DNA of 64,000 nucleotides from Henriciella sp. (lineage in GTDB: Bacteria > Pseudomonadota > Alphaproteobacteria > Caulobacterales > Hyphomonadaceae): the NCBI GenBank assembly GCA_013213825.1, contig JABSQA010000003.1:1-64000 (forward strand), written 5' to 3'. The position numbers and the translations under genes are program-made. Numbering within the stretch: the first letter of the stretch is position 1; the number at the start of each line of letters is the position of its first letter. This document shows, piece by piece, positions 50,584 through 61,010 of the stretch. The notes under the pieces are model-generated. The model did no database searches. It saw nothing but the letters and a program-made list of their open reading frames with translations, and was not told the DNA's origin.

Positions 50584-53500
50584 TTATGCTTTTTGCAGGG
50601 CGCGAACCGAAAGCGGTTTTTCGCGTATCGCGCGAATGGCCTTAACCGCCGCGAGACAGGCTGAAAGCGTCGTAAAATAGGGTATTTTTTGGATCAGAGA
50701 GGTTCGCCGGATCGATTTGGAATCTTTGCGCGATTGGGCCCCTTCCGTTGTGTTCAGCACCAGATCAATCTCTCCATTTAGGATCGCGTCTTCAATATTG
50801 GGTTTGCCTTCGAGTACTTTTTTGACGAGGCGCGCTTCGATCCCATGCTGAGAGAGAAATTCCGCTGTGCCTGCGGTGGCGACAATGTCGAAGCCCATTT
50901 CAACTAAGCTCTTCGCGGCGTCTATAATTCCGATTTTGTCAGCTTCGCGGAGCGAAATGAAGGCGGTGCCGCTGGTCGGTAGAGTTTCTCCGGCGCCAAT
51001 TTGCGCTTTGAGGAATGCGGTGCCGAAATCATCATCCCAACCCATAACTTCGCCCGTTGAGCGCATTTCTGGCCCGAGGATCGGATCCACATTGGCAAAC
51101 CGCGCGAATGGGAAGACGGCTTCTTTGACCGCGACGCGCTGTGCTTCTGCATGGCGTAAATCGAAATCGGTCAGTGACTCGCCGCCCATGATTTTAGCGG
51201 CAATGCTGGCAATCGGAGCGCCAACGGCTTTGGCGACGAAAGGCACGGTTCGGCTGGCGCGTGGATTGGCCTCGAGGACGAAAATCTCGTCATCTTTCAC
51301 TGCATATTGGATATTGATCAGTCCGGTGACTTTCAACGCTTTCGCGAGCGCAATTGTTTGTTCGCTGAGGCGTCCAATGACACTTGGTGAAAGTGTGTAG
51401 GGCGGCAATGCACAGGCACTGTCGCCGGAATGCACGCCCGCCTCTTCAATATGCTCCATGATACCCGCGACATGCACATGCGTGCCGTCGCAGAGCGCAT
51501 CGACATCGACTTCAATCGCATCTGAAAGATAGCGGTCAATGAAGAGCGAACCGTCGCCAGCCACAGATAAAGCGTAACCTGCATATTCGCGGACATCATC
51601 ATCCGAGTGGCAAATCCGCATAGCCGTACCCGACAACACGAAAGATGGACGCAGCATGACCGGATAACCAAGTTGGTTCGCTTTTTCGAGCGTCTCTTCC
51701 AAACTGCGCGCGGTTGCCGAGGGCGGTTGTTGAATGCCGAGATTGGAAAGCAATTTCGCCCATTCTTTGCGGTCTTCTGCGAGATCGATACTGTCTGGGC
51801 TGGTGCCGAGGATTGGCACACCGGCTTGGTTGAGCGGTTGGGCGAGTTTGAGTGGGGTTTGACCCCCAAATTGGACAATCACGCCTGCCAATTCGCCTTT
51901 GCTTTGTTCCTTATAGATAATCTCAGAAACATGTTCTTCGGTCAGCGGCTCGAAATAGAGTCGGTCAGACGTATCGTAATCGGTGGAGACCGTTTCTGGG
52001 TTACAATTGACCATAACGCTTTCAATGCCGATATCGGCCATGGCGAAGGCGGCGTGGCAGCAGCAATAGTCAAACTCGATCCCTTGCCCAATCCGGTTCG
52101 GTCCGCCGCCTAGAATAATCGCCTTTTTCCGGCTCGATGGATCTGCTTCACAATCGGCGGTGCTTTGCCCAAAGGCGGGCTGTTCATAGGTCGAATACAG
52201 ATAAGGGGTTTGGGCCGCGAATTCCGCAGCGCAGGTATCGATCCGCTTATAGACCGGCCGCACGTTCAGAGCATGTCGGGCCGCACGAATATCGGCTTCG
52301 CTTTGTCCCAAAATATCGCCGAGGCGCGCATCAGAGAAACCGAGGGCTTTGAGCTCCGTAAACGCGCGTGCATTTGTCGGCAAACCGTCACGACGGATAT
52401 CTTCCTCACGGGCGACGATTTGAGCGATCTGGCGCAAGAACCAAAGATCGATGCTGGTTAGCGCGTGCACATCTTCGACCGAAAGCCCCATGCGGAAGGC
52501 TTGCGCAACGATGCGCAGTCGATCCGGCGTTTGTTTGCTCAGGGCCTCGCGTAGAGCGCCGGGGCTATTAAACTCGATCTCATTGAAACCATTCAAACCT
52601 GTTTCAAGAGAGCAGAGCGCTTTCTGCACGCTTTCCTGGAAGTTCCGGCCGATCGCCATCGCTTCCCCAACCGACTTCATTGCTGTGGTCAGCACGGGCT
52701 CAGCGCCTTCGAACTTCTCAAACGCGAAGCGCGGAATCTTGGTCACGACATAGTCAATGGTCGGCTCGAACGAGGCGGGCGTCACGCCCGTAATGTCATT
52801 GTCGAGTTCGTCCAGCGTGTACCCAACGGCGAGCTTGGCGGCGATTTTGGCAATCGGGAACCCCGTCGCTTTGGAGGCCAGGGCGGATGAGCGCGATACG
52901 CGGGGGTTCATCTCGATCACGACCAGACGACCGTCAGCCGGATTGACGGCAAATTGTACATTCGAGCCGCCAGTCTCGACACCGATCTCGCGCAACACCG
53001 CCAATGAGGCATTGCGCATGACTTGATACTCTCTGTCGGTGAGTGTTAGCGCCGGGGCGACGGTAATCGAGTCACCGGTATGCACGCGCATCGGGTCAAT
53101 ATTCTCGATTGCACAAATGATGATGGCATTGTCGGCTTTGTCGCGGACAACCTCCATCTCGAACTCTTTCCAGCCCAGAAGGCTTTCATCGACCAAAATT
53201 TGCGCCACGGGTGAGGCGGCAATGCCGGATCGGCAGATCTCTTCATACTCAGCGCGATTATAAGCAACGCCGCCACCTGTTCCGCCCAAGGTAAAAGCCG
53301 GGCGGATAATGGCAGGGAGACCGACATGATCGAGCACATCCATCGCATTTTTGAGGCCGGTTATTCGGTCATAAGAGCCGTCTTCATTCTTCGGCGAAGA
53401 GACGATTTCCGCTTTTGGGTTTTCCAACCCAATCCGATCCATCGCTTCGCGGAACAATTTGCGGTCTTCCGCTTTTTCAATCGCATCGGCGCGGGCCCCA

Positions 53501-53880
53501 ATCATTTCCACGCCGTGCTTAGAAAGAACCCCCGCCTGTTCAAGGGCGAGGGCACAATTCAAAGCGGTCTGACCGCCCATGGTTGGAAGCAATGCGTCGG
53601 GCTTTTCGATCTCGATAATCTTCTCGACAAAGTCCGGCGTGATCGGCTCAATATAGGTAGCGTCTGCGAGCCCCGGATCGGTCATGATGGTCGCTGGATT
53701 GGAATTAACCAGGATGACCCGATATCCTTCGCCTTTAAGCGCTTTGATCGCCTGAACGCCGGAATAATCGAATTCACAGGCCTGCCCAATAATGATGGGT
53801 CCGGCACCGATAACAAGAATGGACTGAATATCGGTGCGTTTGGGCATCTGGTGTTCCTTCTTGTCACGCGGCGTAGACAA
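50584..53880 (-). CDS. carB: Carbamoyl-phosphate synthase large subunit
   Basis: ORF 1098 aa; [38 protein letters not shown] and second-half repeat [17 protein letters not shown]. Confidence 0.97.
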   Translation of the reverse strand: MSTPRDKKEHQMPKRTDIQSILVIGAGPIIIGQACEFDYSGVQAIKALKGEGYRVILVNSNPATIMTDPGLADATYIEPITPDFVEKIIEIEKPDALLPTMGGQTALNCALALEQAGVLSKHGVEMIGARADAIEKAEDRKLFREAMDRIGLENPKAEIVSSPKNEDGSYDRITGLKNAMDVLDHVGLPAIIRPAFTLGGTGGGVAYNRAEYEEICRSGIAASPVAQILVDESLLGWKEFEMEVVRDKADNAIIICAIENIDPMRVHTGDSITVAPALTLTDREYQVMRNASLAVLREIGVETGGSNVQFAVNPADGRLVVIEMNPRVSRSSALASKATGFPIAKIAAKLAVGYTLDELDNDITGVTPASFEPTIDYVVTKIPRFAFEKFEGAEPVLTTAMKSVGEAMAIGRNFQESVQKALCSLETGLNGFNEIEFNSPGALREALSKQTPDRLRIVAQAFRMGLSVEDVHALTSIDLWFLRQIAQIVAREEDIRRDGLPTNARAFTELKALGFSDARLGDILGQSEADIRAARHALNVRPVYKRIDTCAAEFAAQTPYLYSTYEQPAFGQSTADCEADPSSRKKAIILGGGPNRIGQGIEFDYCCCHAAFAMADIGIESVMVNCNPETVSTDYDTSDRLYFEPLTEEHVSEIIYKEQSKGELAGVIVQFGGQTPLKLAQPLNQAGVPILGTSPDSIDLAEDRKEWAKLLSNLGIQQPPSATARSLEETLEKANQLGYPVMLRPSFVLSGTAMRICHSDDDVREYAGYALSVAGDGSLFIDRYLSDAIEVDVDALCDGTHVHVAGIMEHIEEAGVHSGDSACALPPYTLSPSVIGRLSEQTIALAKALKVTGLINIQYAVKDDEIFVLEANPRASRTVPFVAKAVGAPIASIAAKIMGGESLTDFDLRHAEAQRVAVKEAVFPFARFANVDPILGPEMRSTGEVMGWDDDFGTAFLKAQIGAGETLPTSGTAFISLREADKIGIIDAAKSLVEMGFDIVATAGTAEFLSQHGIEARLVKKVLEGKPNIEDAILNGEIDLVLNTTEGAQSRKDSKSIRRTSLIQKIPYFTTLSACLAAVKAIRAIREKPLSVRALQKA

Positions 53881-54202
53881 ACGGGTGGCCTATAACGGGG
53901 AGTCGCCATTGCGGGCAAGCGAAAAAGCGTCCTCGGGTGGGAAAACTATGTCGCAGGGGTCAAAACACCAGTGGAAGGTCCACCGGATGAGTTGACCCTT
54001 GGGCAATCGGAAATAGGCATTTCAGGTGTCGAAAAAGCAGGCAGAGCGATTGATTTACACTACGGAAATGAGGCAAGGATTGACTTCAATTTTCTCGCGA
54101 CCTGTCTAGCAGACGTGCGGCAACCGAGGGGCTTCAGACGCGCGAATGCTCGACTCTCAAATCAGTCCAGTTCATCGCCATACCGAGCGAACAGGCTCCG
54201 GT

Positions 54203-55441
54203 ATGGCGCGGAAGATCGCGATATTGTCTTATCGTTCAGATCCGAAGGTCGGTGGTCAGGGCGTCTATGTCGATTACTTATCGCAAGCCTTGGTCAATGC
54301 TGGCGCGCAAGTGGATGTGATATCAGGGCCGCCTTATCCGCAGCTTTCTAAGCAAGTGCGCTTAGTGAAACTCCCTTCCTTGGATCTATATGCGCAGCCG
54401 CATAATGGGCATTATGCGCTACGTCCGCGCCATTTGTTGAGCCCCACCGATACATATGAGTATTTTGGTCATCTCTCTGGCAAATTCGTGGAGCCATATA
54501 CGTTCGGGCAGCGGGCATTCGCCTATATGAAGCGCGCTGGGCATAAGTATGATGTGGTGCTCGACAATCAGACTCTGGCGTCTGGCATATATAAAATCGA
54601 TTCAAAGCTCGACCTGCCTTTAGCGACCACGATCCATCACCCCATCACACGTGATATAAAGCTGGCGCTGGAGTCGGCGCCAACCTGGAAGCATCGTTGG
54701 CTGGTGCGCCGCTGGTATGCGTTTCACAAGATGCAAATTCGCACCGCGCGAAAACTGCCCATGATAACCTGTCCATCGCAGGCCGCGAAAGATGATATCG
54801 TTTCTGAATTTGGGGTCGCGCCAGAGCGCATTTTTCCGATTCCGCTCGGCGTAGATCAGACGACATTCCAGCCGAATTCCGCGGTTGCTCGCGCGGCGCA
54901 GCGGATCATCACGACAGCGAGCGCAGACACGCCGCTAAAAGGCCTTCACATCCTCGTCCAAGCCTATCACCAAGTGCTGCAAAGCTTTCCAGACGCCGAA
55001 CTCATCGTGATTGGCAAATTGCGCAATGGACGGGCCAAGAAGACCATTGAGGCGCTCAATCTCGGCGATCGGGTGACGTTCAAACATAATTTAAGCCGCG
55101 AGGCGCTGGCCGAAGAGTTTCAATCGGCCACCATTGCTGTGACGCCGTCTATGTATGAAGGCTTTGGCTTGCCTGCGGCGGAAGCGATGAGTTGCGGGAC
55201 GCCGATTATCGTCACCGATGGGGGCGCCTTGCCAGAGGTCGCTGGCGATGCGGGACGCGTGGTCCCGAAAGGCGACCCCGACGCTTTAGCCCAGGAGATA
55301 AACGTTTTACTCGCCAACCCTGACTTGCAGAATGACATTGGTGCGGAATGCCTTGAGCGCGCGCAAGAGCATTTCAATTGGGAGCGGATTGCGCCGAAAT
55401 ATCTCGCCTTCTTCGAGCAGACGATTGCGGCGAAATGCTAA
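54203..55441 (+). CDS. Glycosyltransferase family 4 protein
   Basis: MARKIAILSYRSDPKVGGQGVYVDYLSQALVNAG...VTPSMYEGFGLPAAEAMSCGTPIIVTDGGALPEV. Confidence 0.92.
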   Translation: MARKIAILSYRSDPKVGGQGVYVDYLSQALVNAGAQVDVISGPPYPQLSKQVRLVKLPSLDLYAQPHNGHYALRPRHLLSPTDTYEYFGHLSGKFVEPYTFGQRAFAYMKRAGHKYDVVLDNQTLASGIYKIDSKLDLPLATTIHHPITRDIKLALESAPTWKHRWLVRRWYAFHKMQIRTARKLPMITCPSQAAKDDIVSEFGVAPERIFPIPLGVDQTTFQPNSAVARAAQRIITTASADTPLKGLHILVQAYHQVLQSFPDAELIVIGKLRNGRAKKTIEALNLGDRVTFKHNLSREALAEEFQSATIAVTPSMYEGFGLPAAEAMSCGTPIIVTDGGALPEVAGDAGRVVPKGDPDALAQEINVLLANPDLQNDIGAECLERAQEHFNWERIAPKYLAFFEQTIAAKC

Positions 55442-56163
55442 CGGCGCGGTTTAAACATCTTGGCTTGTCGGCGGGCAATCGCGTTTTAGACTTGGGCTGC
55501 GGCGAAGGCCGGCATGTGCATGGCCTATACCTGTTGGGCGGGCTTGAGATTTACGGCGTGGATCTCAATCAAGCCTCGCTCGACAAAGCCGCCGAAGGTC
55601 TTGCGACTCTGGCGACGCCTCAGCTGGATGAAACGAGCCAGGTCACCTTCGAGACCGGCGATGCGACGGCGTTGCGATTTGAAGACGGCTATTTCGATGC
55701 AGTGATCTGCTCCGAAGTGATGGAACATTTGCCGGATTATCACGCCGCGATAAAGGAAATCCGTCGGGTGCTGAAGCCGACTGGCAAACTCTGCATCTCC
55801 GTCCCGCACGCTTGGCCTGAACGCATTTGCTGGCAACTCGCGCCACCGCCAAATGGATATGCGTTTGAGCCAGGTGGGCACATTCGCATTTTTGACGAAG
55901 TCGATTTGAAAGTGTCTGTGGAAAGCCACGGATTCAAACTGTTCAACCGCCACCATGCGCATGGCATTCACGTCCCGTATTGGTGGCTAAAATGTGCATT
56001 CTGGGATCGTGAGGACGACCACCCGATGGTCAAAGCCTATCACAATTTCCTGGTCTGGGACTTGATGAAAAAACCATTCCTGTCGCGGGCATTGGACACT
56101 GTCGTTTCGCCGGTGATGGGCAAAAGCATGGTGCTCTATTTTAATGGCGTGGAGGCTCACTAA
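55435..56163 (+). CDS. Class I SAM-dependent methyltransferase
   Basis: NRVLDLGCGEGRHVHGLYLLG...DAVICSEVMEHLPDYHAAIKEIRRVLKPTGKLCISVP; start overlaps the GT4 stop. Confidence 0.9.
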   Translation: MLTARFKHLGLSAGNRVLDLGCGEGRHVHGLYLLGGLEIYGVDLNQASLDKAAEGLATLATPQLDETSQVTFETGDATALRFEDGYFDAVICSEVMEHLPDYHAAIKEIRRVLKPTGKLCISVPHAWPERICWQLAPPPNGYAFEPGGHIRIFDEVDLKVSVESHGFKLFNRHHAHGIHVPYWWLKCAFWDREDDHPMVKAYHNFLVWDLMKKPFLSRALDTVVSPVMGKSMVLYFNGVEAH

Positions 56164-57221
56164 TGGATGGTAGCTTCCAGACGACGACCGCGTCGGTTGC
56201 GTGCGATCTTCGCCCAGCCGTGCAGCGTATCTTAGATGTCCAGACAGAAGCGGGCGCGATTCCCTGGTTCGAGGACGGCCCTTGGGACCCTTGGAACCAT
56301 ACTGAAAGCGCGATGGCACTTTGTGCAGCAGGCGAGCTCAGCGCAGCGACGAAGGCGTTCGATTATCTCGCCGAACAGCAACGTTCAGACGGGGCGTGGT
56401 TTGGCGAGTATGGCAACGCGCTGCCTATGGTCGACCGGGACTATATTAGCCGTGAGAAAGCTCCGGCATTCCTGGACTCAAATTTCTGCGCTTATCCCGC
56501 TGTCGGCATCGCACACTATTTCAAAGCCACGGGTGACCTGGCGCGGACGCGAGCCTGGTGGCCGATGGTCCAGCGTGCCTTGGACTTCGTGCTCTCCCTG
56601 CAGCGCGCGGACGGGACCATTTGTTGGTCGGGCGAAGCGTTGGGCACAGATGAAGAAGATGCTCTTCTGGCCGGCAATGCATCGATCCTGAAAAGTCTCG
56701 AATGCGGCCTCTATCTGGCGGAGCTATTACAAGACCCACAGACGCATTGGCAGCGCGCCAGCAACCTGCTGCGCCACGCGCTGCAAGAAACACCAGAGCG
56801 CTTCGACCGGCGCAAAACCGGCGCGCGGTTCGCGATGGACTGGTATTACCCTGTCCTGGCGGGCGCTTTGGACTTGCCGACGGCGCGGGCGCAAATTTTC
56901 GAGCGGTGGGAGACATTTGTCACGAATGACCCAGCCTGCCGCTGCGTCTCAGATGAGCCCTGGATCACCGTTGCAGAAACCGCCGAATTGGTGCTCGCCT
57001 TGCTGGCCATAGATGAGCGAGACCGCGCGGCAGACTTGTTCACACAAGTTCAGACCTATCACGATGAAGACGGGGCGTTTTGGATGGGCTGGCAGACCGA
57101 GGAAGAGATTTTCTGGCCGCGCGAAAAGCCGAGCTGGACGCAAGCGGCTGTCATCTTGGCGGCGGATGCACTGGACGGATCCAGCGCGGCGAGCCGTGTG
57201 CTGACGCACTCATTGATCTAA
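56163..57221 (+). CDS. Prenyltransferase/squalene-oxidase-repeat-like alpha/alpha-toroid protein
   Basis: ORF 352 aa; Trp-rich repeats TEAGAIPWFEDGPWDPWNHTESAMAL, EQQRSDGAWFGEYG, SLQRADGTICWSGEA. Confidence 0.65.
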   Translation: MDGSFQTTTASVACDLRPAVQRILDVQTEAGAIPWFEDGPWDPWNHTESAMALCAAGELSAATKAFDYLAEQQRSDGAWFGEYGNALPMVDRDYISREKAPAFLDSNFCAYPAVGIAHYFKATGDLARTRAWWPMVQRALDFVLSLQRADGTICWSGEALGTDEEDALLAGNASILKSLECGLYLAELLQDPQTHWQRASNLLRHALQETPERFDRRKTGARFAMDWYYPVLAGALDLPTARAQIFERWETFVTNDPACRCVSDEPWITVAETAELVLALLAIDERDRAADLFTQVQTYHDEDGAFWMGWQTEEEIFWPREKPSWTQAAVILAADALDGSSAASRVLTHSLI

Positions 57222-57829
57222 AGACGGCGCAAAATCCGCAGACTTTTAATCGCCGCTTCCTCGACATAGAGATCTGAGGCGAGGGCGCGTTGATAAATCT
57301 CGTAAGGTGGCCGCCCACCATCATTGGGGTCAGGGAAGACATCATGAATGGCGACCAAGCCGTTCGGCATGATGTGCGGCATCCATCCGCGATAATCGTT
57401 CAACGCATGCTCCATTGTGTGCCCGCCATCAATGAAGAGAAAGCTGAGCGGCGTGCCCCAACGTTGCGCGATATCGATCGAGCGGCCGACAATCGGAATG
57501 ACGGTGCCTTCGAGGCCAGCTTTGCGCATATTGCTGCGAAAGATCGGCAGCGTGTCGATCGCGCCTGCTGCTTCGTCCCAGAGCGTCTCGTCAAAATATT
57601 CCCAGCCGGGCTGGTTTTCTTCTGACCCTCTGTGATGGTCGATCGAGAAATGTAACTCGTTCGTGGCCGCGCAGGCGGTTCCAATATAGAGCGCCGACTT
57701 TCCGCAATAGCCACCTATCTCCAGGCACGGTCCGTGCGGCGCGCGCGCAGCCGCAGCATTGAACAAAGCTTCGCCTTCTTCCGGCGCCAGGAAACCTTTC
57801 ACCTGATCTGGGTTGATGGGTAATTTCAT
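57218..57829 (-). CDS. Class I SAM-dependent methyltransferase (Methyltransf_24-like)
   Basis: GPCLEIGGYCGKSALYIGTACAATNELHFSIDHHRGSEENQPGWEYFD...FLFIDGGHTMEHALNDYRGW. Confidence 0.85.
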   Translation of the reverse strand: MKLPINPDQVKGFLAPEEGEALFNAAAARAPHGPCLEIGGYCGKSALYIGTACAATNELHFSIDHHRGSEENQPGWEYFDETLWDEAAGAIDTLPIFRSNMRKAGLEGTVIPIVGRSIDIAQRWGTPLSFLFIDGGHTMEHALNDYRGWMPHIMPNGLVAIHDVFPDPNDGGRPPYEIYQRALASDLYVEEAAIKSLRILRRL

Positions 57830-57844
57830 CTCTCGCGGGTCGCC

Positions 57845-59035
57845 CTAAAGGCCAAGCACGCGTTTGGCGATGATATTTTTCTGAATCTCATTTGTGCCGC
57901 CATAGATGCTCTGCGCGCGGGCCCCAAAATAGGTTGATACGCCCGGCGCGGCATATGCTGTATGACCCGTCCAGTCAGGACTGACACTGTCATCAAATTT
58001 GCGTTGTCCATGCGATGCTGCAACGTCGAGGTAAAGCGTGGTGATTTGCTGCGCGGTTTCGGTCGCGAGAATCTTAATGATCGATGCTTCCTTTCCGGGA
58101 CTGCCGCCATCTTTTACCGCCGATAGCACGCGCAAGACCGTCATCTCTAGACCATCGACGGCGAGTTCCGCATCCGTAAGTTTGCGCGCAAAAGCGTCAT
58201 CATCGATGAGCTTACGATTGCCGCCTGTCGGCTCTGCCGTCGCCAAGGCGCGAATATGGCTCAATTGTTTGCGTTTGCCACCTATCCGCGCATATGAGGT
58301 GCGCTCGAAGCCGAGCAGATATTGGCTATAAGTCCAGCCTTTGCCTTCTTCGCCGATGAGATAATCAGCGGGCACGCGGACGTCGTCGAAGATGACCATG
58401 TTGAGGACATGTTTGCCATCAATGGTGATGATTGGTTTCAGCGTCACGCCTGGGCGATCCATCTCGGAACAAATGAAGCTGATGCCCATTTGTTTCTTTT
58501 CTTCCTTCGATGTGCGCGCAAGGATGAAGATCCAATCTGCGTGTTGCGCTGCGCTGGTCCAAATTTTGGTACCATTGAGCACGTACTCGTCGCCATCCCG
58601 CTTGGCTGAGAATTGCAATGAGGCGAGATCTGAGCCGCTATCCGGTTCGCTATAACCTTGCGCCCAGCCCAGTGAGCCATCGCGCGTTCCGGGCAACCAT
58701 TTTTCTTTTTGAGCGTCTGAGCCAAACGTATAGAAGATCGGCCCAACATAGATGACACCCATTGGCGTCACGGTCGGAATACCGGCCCGTTCAAGCTCTT
58801 CGTCGAAGATATACTGTTCTTCTAAGCCCCAGCCCGGGCCGCCATACTCTTGCGGCCAGGCCGATGCGAGCCAGCCTTTGGCGCCCAGCGCCATTTCGGA
58901 TTTTCGCACTTCAGCGGTGGTCAGACTGGCGCCGGTGGCGACTTTGGCGCGAATGTCTTGCGGGTATTCCGATTCAAAGAATTCGCGGACGTCTTTGCGG
59001 AACGGCTCAAGGGCGGGATTAGGTGATAGGTCCAT
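57845..59035 (-). CDS. Acyl-CoA dehydrogenase family protein
   Basis: ORF 396 aa; GWAQGYSEPDSGSDLASLQFSAKRDGDEYVLNGTKIWTSAAQHADWIFILART, SIYGGTNEIQKNIIAKRVLGL. Confidence 0.95.
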   Translation of the reverse strand: MDLSPNPALEPFRKDVREFFESEYPQDIRAKVATGASLTTAEVRKSEMALGAKGWLASAWPQEYGGPGWGLEEQYIFDEELERAGIPTVTPMGVIYVGPIFYTFGSDAQKEKWLPGTRDGSLGWAQGYSEPDSGSDLASLQFSAKRDGDEYVLNGTKIWTSAAQHADWIFILARTSKEEKKQMGISFICSEMDRPGVTLKPIITIDGKHVLNMVIFDDVRVPADYLIGEEGKGWTYSQYLLGFERTSYARIGGKRKQLSHIRALATAEPTGGNRKLIDDDAFARKLTDAELAVDGLEMTVLRVLSAVKDGGSPGKEASIIKILATETAQQITTLYLDVAASHGQRKFDDSVSPDWTGHTAYAAPGVSTYFGARAQSIYGGTNEIQKNIIAKRVLGL

Positions 59036-59116
59036 AATCCTCAGTGTAACCCGACTGGCCGCGCTGAGAAGGGGTGCCCGTGCGGGAATTGGGCAAAGCC
59101 TGTGCGCTTCGCTCCA

Positions 59117-60739
59117 CTAAGATAGCATTTGAGTGAACAAGGTCTCGGGATGCTGGAACATCCAATTGCGACCCGGGTGCGCGATATGGCTGAATTCTAC
59201 GCCGAGCCTTTCCGCATCCGCTTGGCTCTCCTCGGGGCCGACACCGTGCTGTTCCACACTGTTCAGGACGCGCACCGTGCCAGCGCGCGCCAGCAATGCC
59301 TCTAAATCTGGATTGGGCAAGAATGCCGATTGCAGGTCCAACCGCGAATTGTTTCGATCCGCAGTGGCAATATAGCCCGCCATCGCTGCGAACTGATCCA
59401 GATTGGCTTCGACATAGCCTGCGTCACTGCTCTGAGCGCGGTACAACATGCGATAAAACCGTTTACCGCCAAAGGTACGTAGCATGGAGCGCAAAGTTCG
59501 AATGCCGAAATTAAAACTGGTCGATGAACTGAGGCTCATTCGCAGGAGGCCCCTAATCCAAGCCGGCTGTATGCCCTTCAACTTGTCTTGGACGTTCAAG
59601 CCGTAATTCACCAGTAAAGTTTGGCCAATCCGGGCATTGCGATCCTGTACAAGTAATGCCAGCGGGGCTGCGGTCGACAAGCCGATTAGGGTTACGTCTT
59701 CAAGCTTTAACACTCTAATGAATTCAGCAATCAAATCGGCGGCTTCGGGAAGTGTTTCCGTGGCATTCGTGTCGCCAAAGCCAGGACGAATGGGAAAGAT
59801 CAGATTGAGGTGACGGGCGCGCGCCGCTTCGATCATTCTTTGAGATGGCATATAGCCATACTCAATCGAGTGGAGGACAATCACAGGATGGCCACTGGCG
59901 GATCCATACCGGCGATACTCCATCCGTGTTCCCGGTTGTTTTAATGAAATGCGCCGTGCCGCGCTTTCATCCGAGTCTCTCAATCGTTCTGCCGAGGGCG
60001 ATCGCAATTCTACTGCATTAGCAATCTCAATCGCGGTCGAGACCGTTTCGACCAAGCTGCGACATTGCATTTTCGAGTTGAGATGTGCGACATGGGTGCG
60101 GACGGTGTTCAATTTCCCACGTCGAATTTCGGCAATTTGGTCAAGCGAATGACGCTGCATAACCAATTGTAGAATCTCGATCTCGCTTTGTGTTAGACCA
60201 TGCTGCGTCTGCAGGTGTCCTCGAACGGAAGGGCTCAGTTTGGTCAATACGAGATAGGCGATGAAGCCGGATACGCTGTCGCCTTGTATGACTGGGCAGA
60301 TCTTGACTTGGCGCTTGATGCCAAACCGGTCTGTGAGCTCAATAACTTTGGCGCTGTTTTCGGTGTTTGCGGGATGTGTTCCGAGCGAACCAATGTCTAT
60401 GCGATCCCCCTCATTCAATCCAAAGCGGTCCGACAGCGATTTTGAGATATGCGCGATTTCGCCCGTCAGTGTGATTGAGAAAACCTCGTCTGCATCGATC
60501 TCTGGATCCGGCGCGCCCGCGCTGGCAGGACCTGAGGTCTGGGCTTTATCCGACAGCAAAGCGAGCACCGACAGGAAGTCCGGCATACGTGTTGCGTCGT
60601 CTGAGAGGCGCGACCAATCCAGGCAAGCTTGAGCAAATTGATCTGGGTCTTCGCCAGCCCTTGCCAAAGACCGCAAGAGTTCGAACGCAGCTTGCGCCCG
60701 TGGCTCTGAACCGATCTCAGAGGATTGTTTCTGATCCAT
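59117..60739 (-). CDS. LuxR-type HTH protein with C-terminal alpha/beta hydrolase domain
   Basis: ORF 540 aa; HTH GLTQSEIEILQLVMQRHSLDQIAEIRRGKLNTVRTHVAHLNSKM then GSASGHPVIVLHS...IRPGFGDT...VTLIGLSTAAPLALL. Confidence 0.82.
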   Translation of the reverse strand: MDQKQSSEIGSEPRAQAAFELLRSLARAGEDPDQFAQACLDWSRLSDDATRMPDFLSVLALLSDKAQTSGPASAGAPDPEIDADEVFSITLTGEIAHISKSLSDRFGLNEGDRIDIGSLGTHPANTENSAKVIELTDRFGIKRQVKICPVIQGDSVSGFIAYLVLTKLSPSVRGHLQTQHGLTQSEIEILQLVMQRHSLDQIAEIRRGKLNTVRTHVAHLNSKMQCRSLVETVSTAIEIANAVELRSPSAERLRDSDESAARRISLKQPGTRMEYRRYGSASGHPVIVLHSIEYGYMPSQRMIEAARARHLNLIFPIRPGFGDTNATETLPEAADLIAEFIRVLKLEDVTLIGLSTAAPLALLVQDRNARIGQTLLVNYGLNVQDKLKGIQPAWIRGLLRMSLSSSTSFNFGIRTLRSMLRTFGGKRFYRMLYRAQSSDAGYVEANLDQFAAMAGYIATADRNNSRLDLQSAFLPNPDLEALLARAGTVRVLNSVEQHGVGPEESQADAERLGVEFSHIAHPGRNWMFQHPETLFTQMLS

Positions 60740-61010
60740 TTTTTTGAACTCTACGCGTTCGCTCCCAAGACCTCATTGAATGCCACTCGCGCGGTTTGTT
60801 CAAGCGTTCGAGGTGAAAAAGATCGGATTTCTACCAAATTTTGATTATTTCCGATGACGACAGAACTGCATATTCAGATCACTTGACGTTTACGTCATAC
60901 GGACCTTCGGCGCTGCCCACACCGCGTCGGAACCATTCGCCCACCGATAGATTCCCCTTTGTTTGTCGGTGGGCTTACCGTCTTGTAAAATTGATCAGAT
61001 TTGACTCGGC

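Noticed and set aside
53971-54351. ORF 53971-54351 upstream of GT4
   Set aside because: Overlaps the GT4 gene in another frame and has no recognisable protein features.
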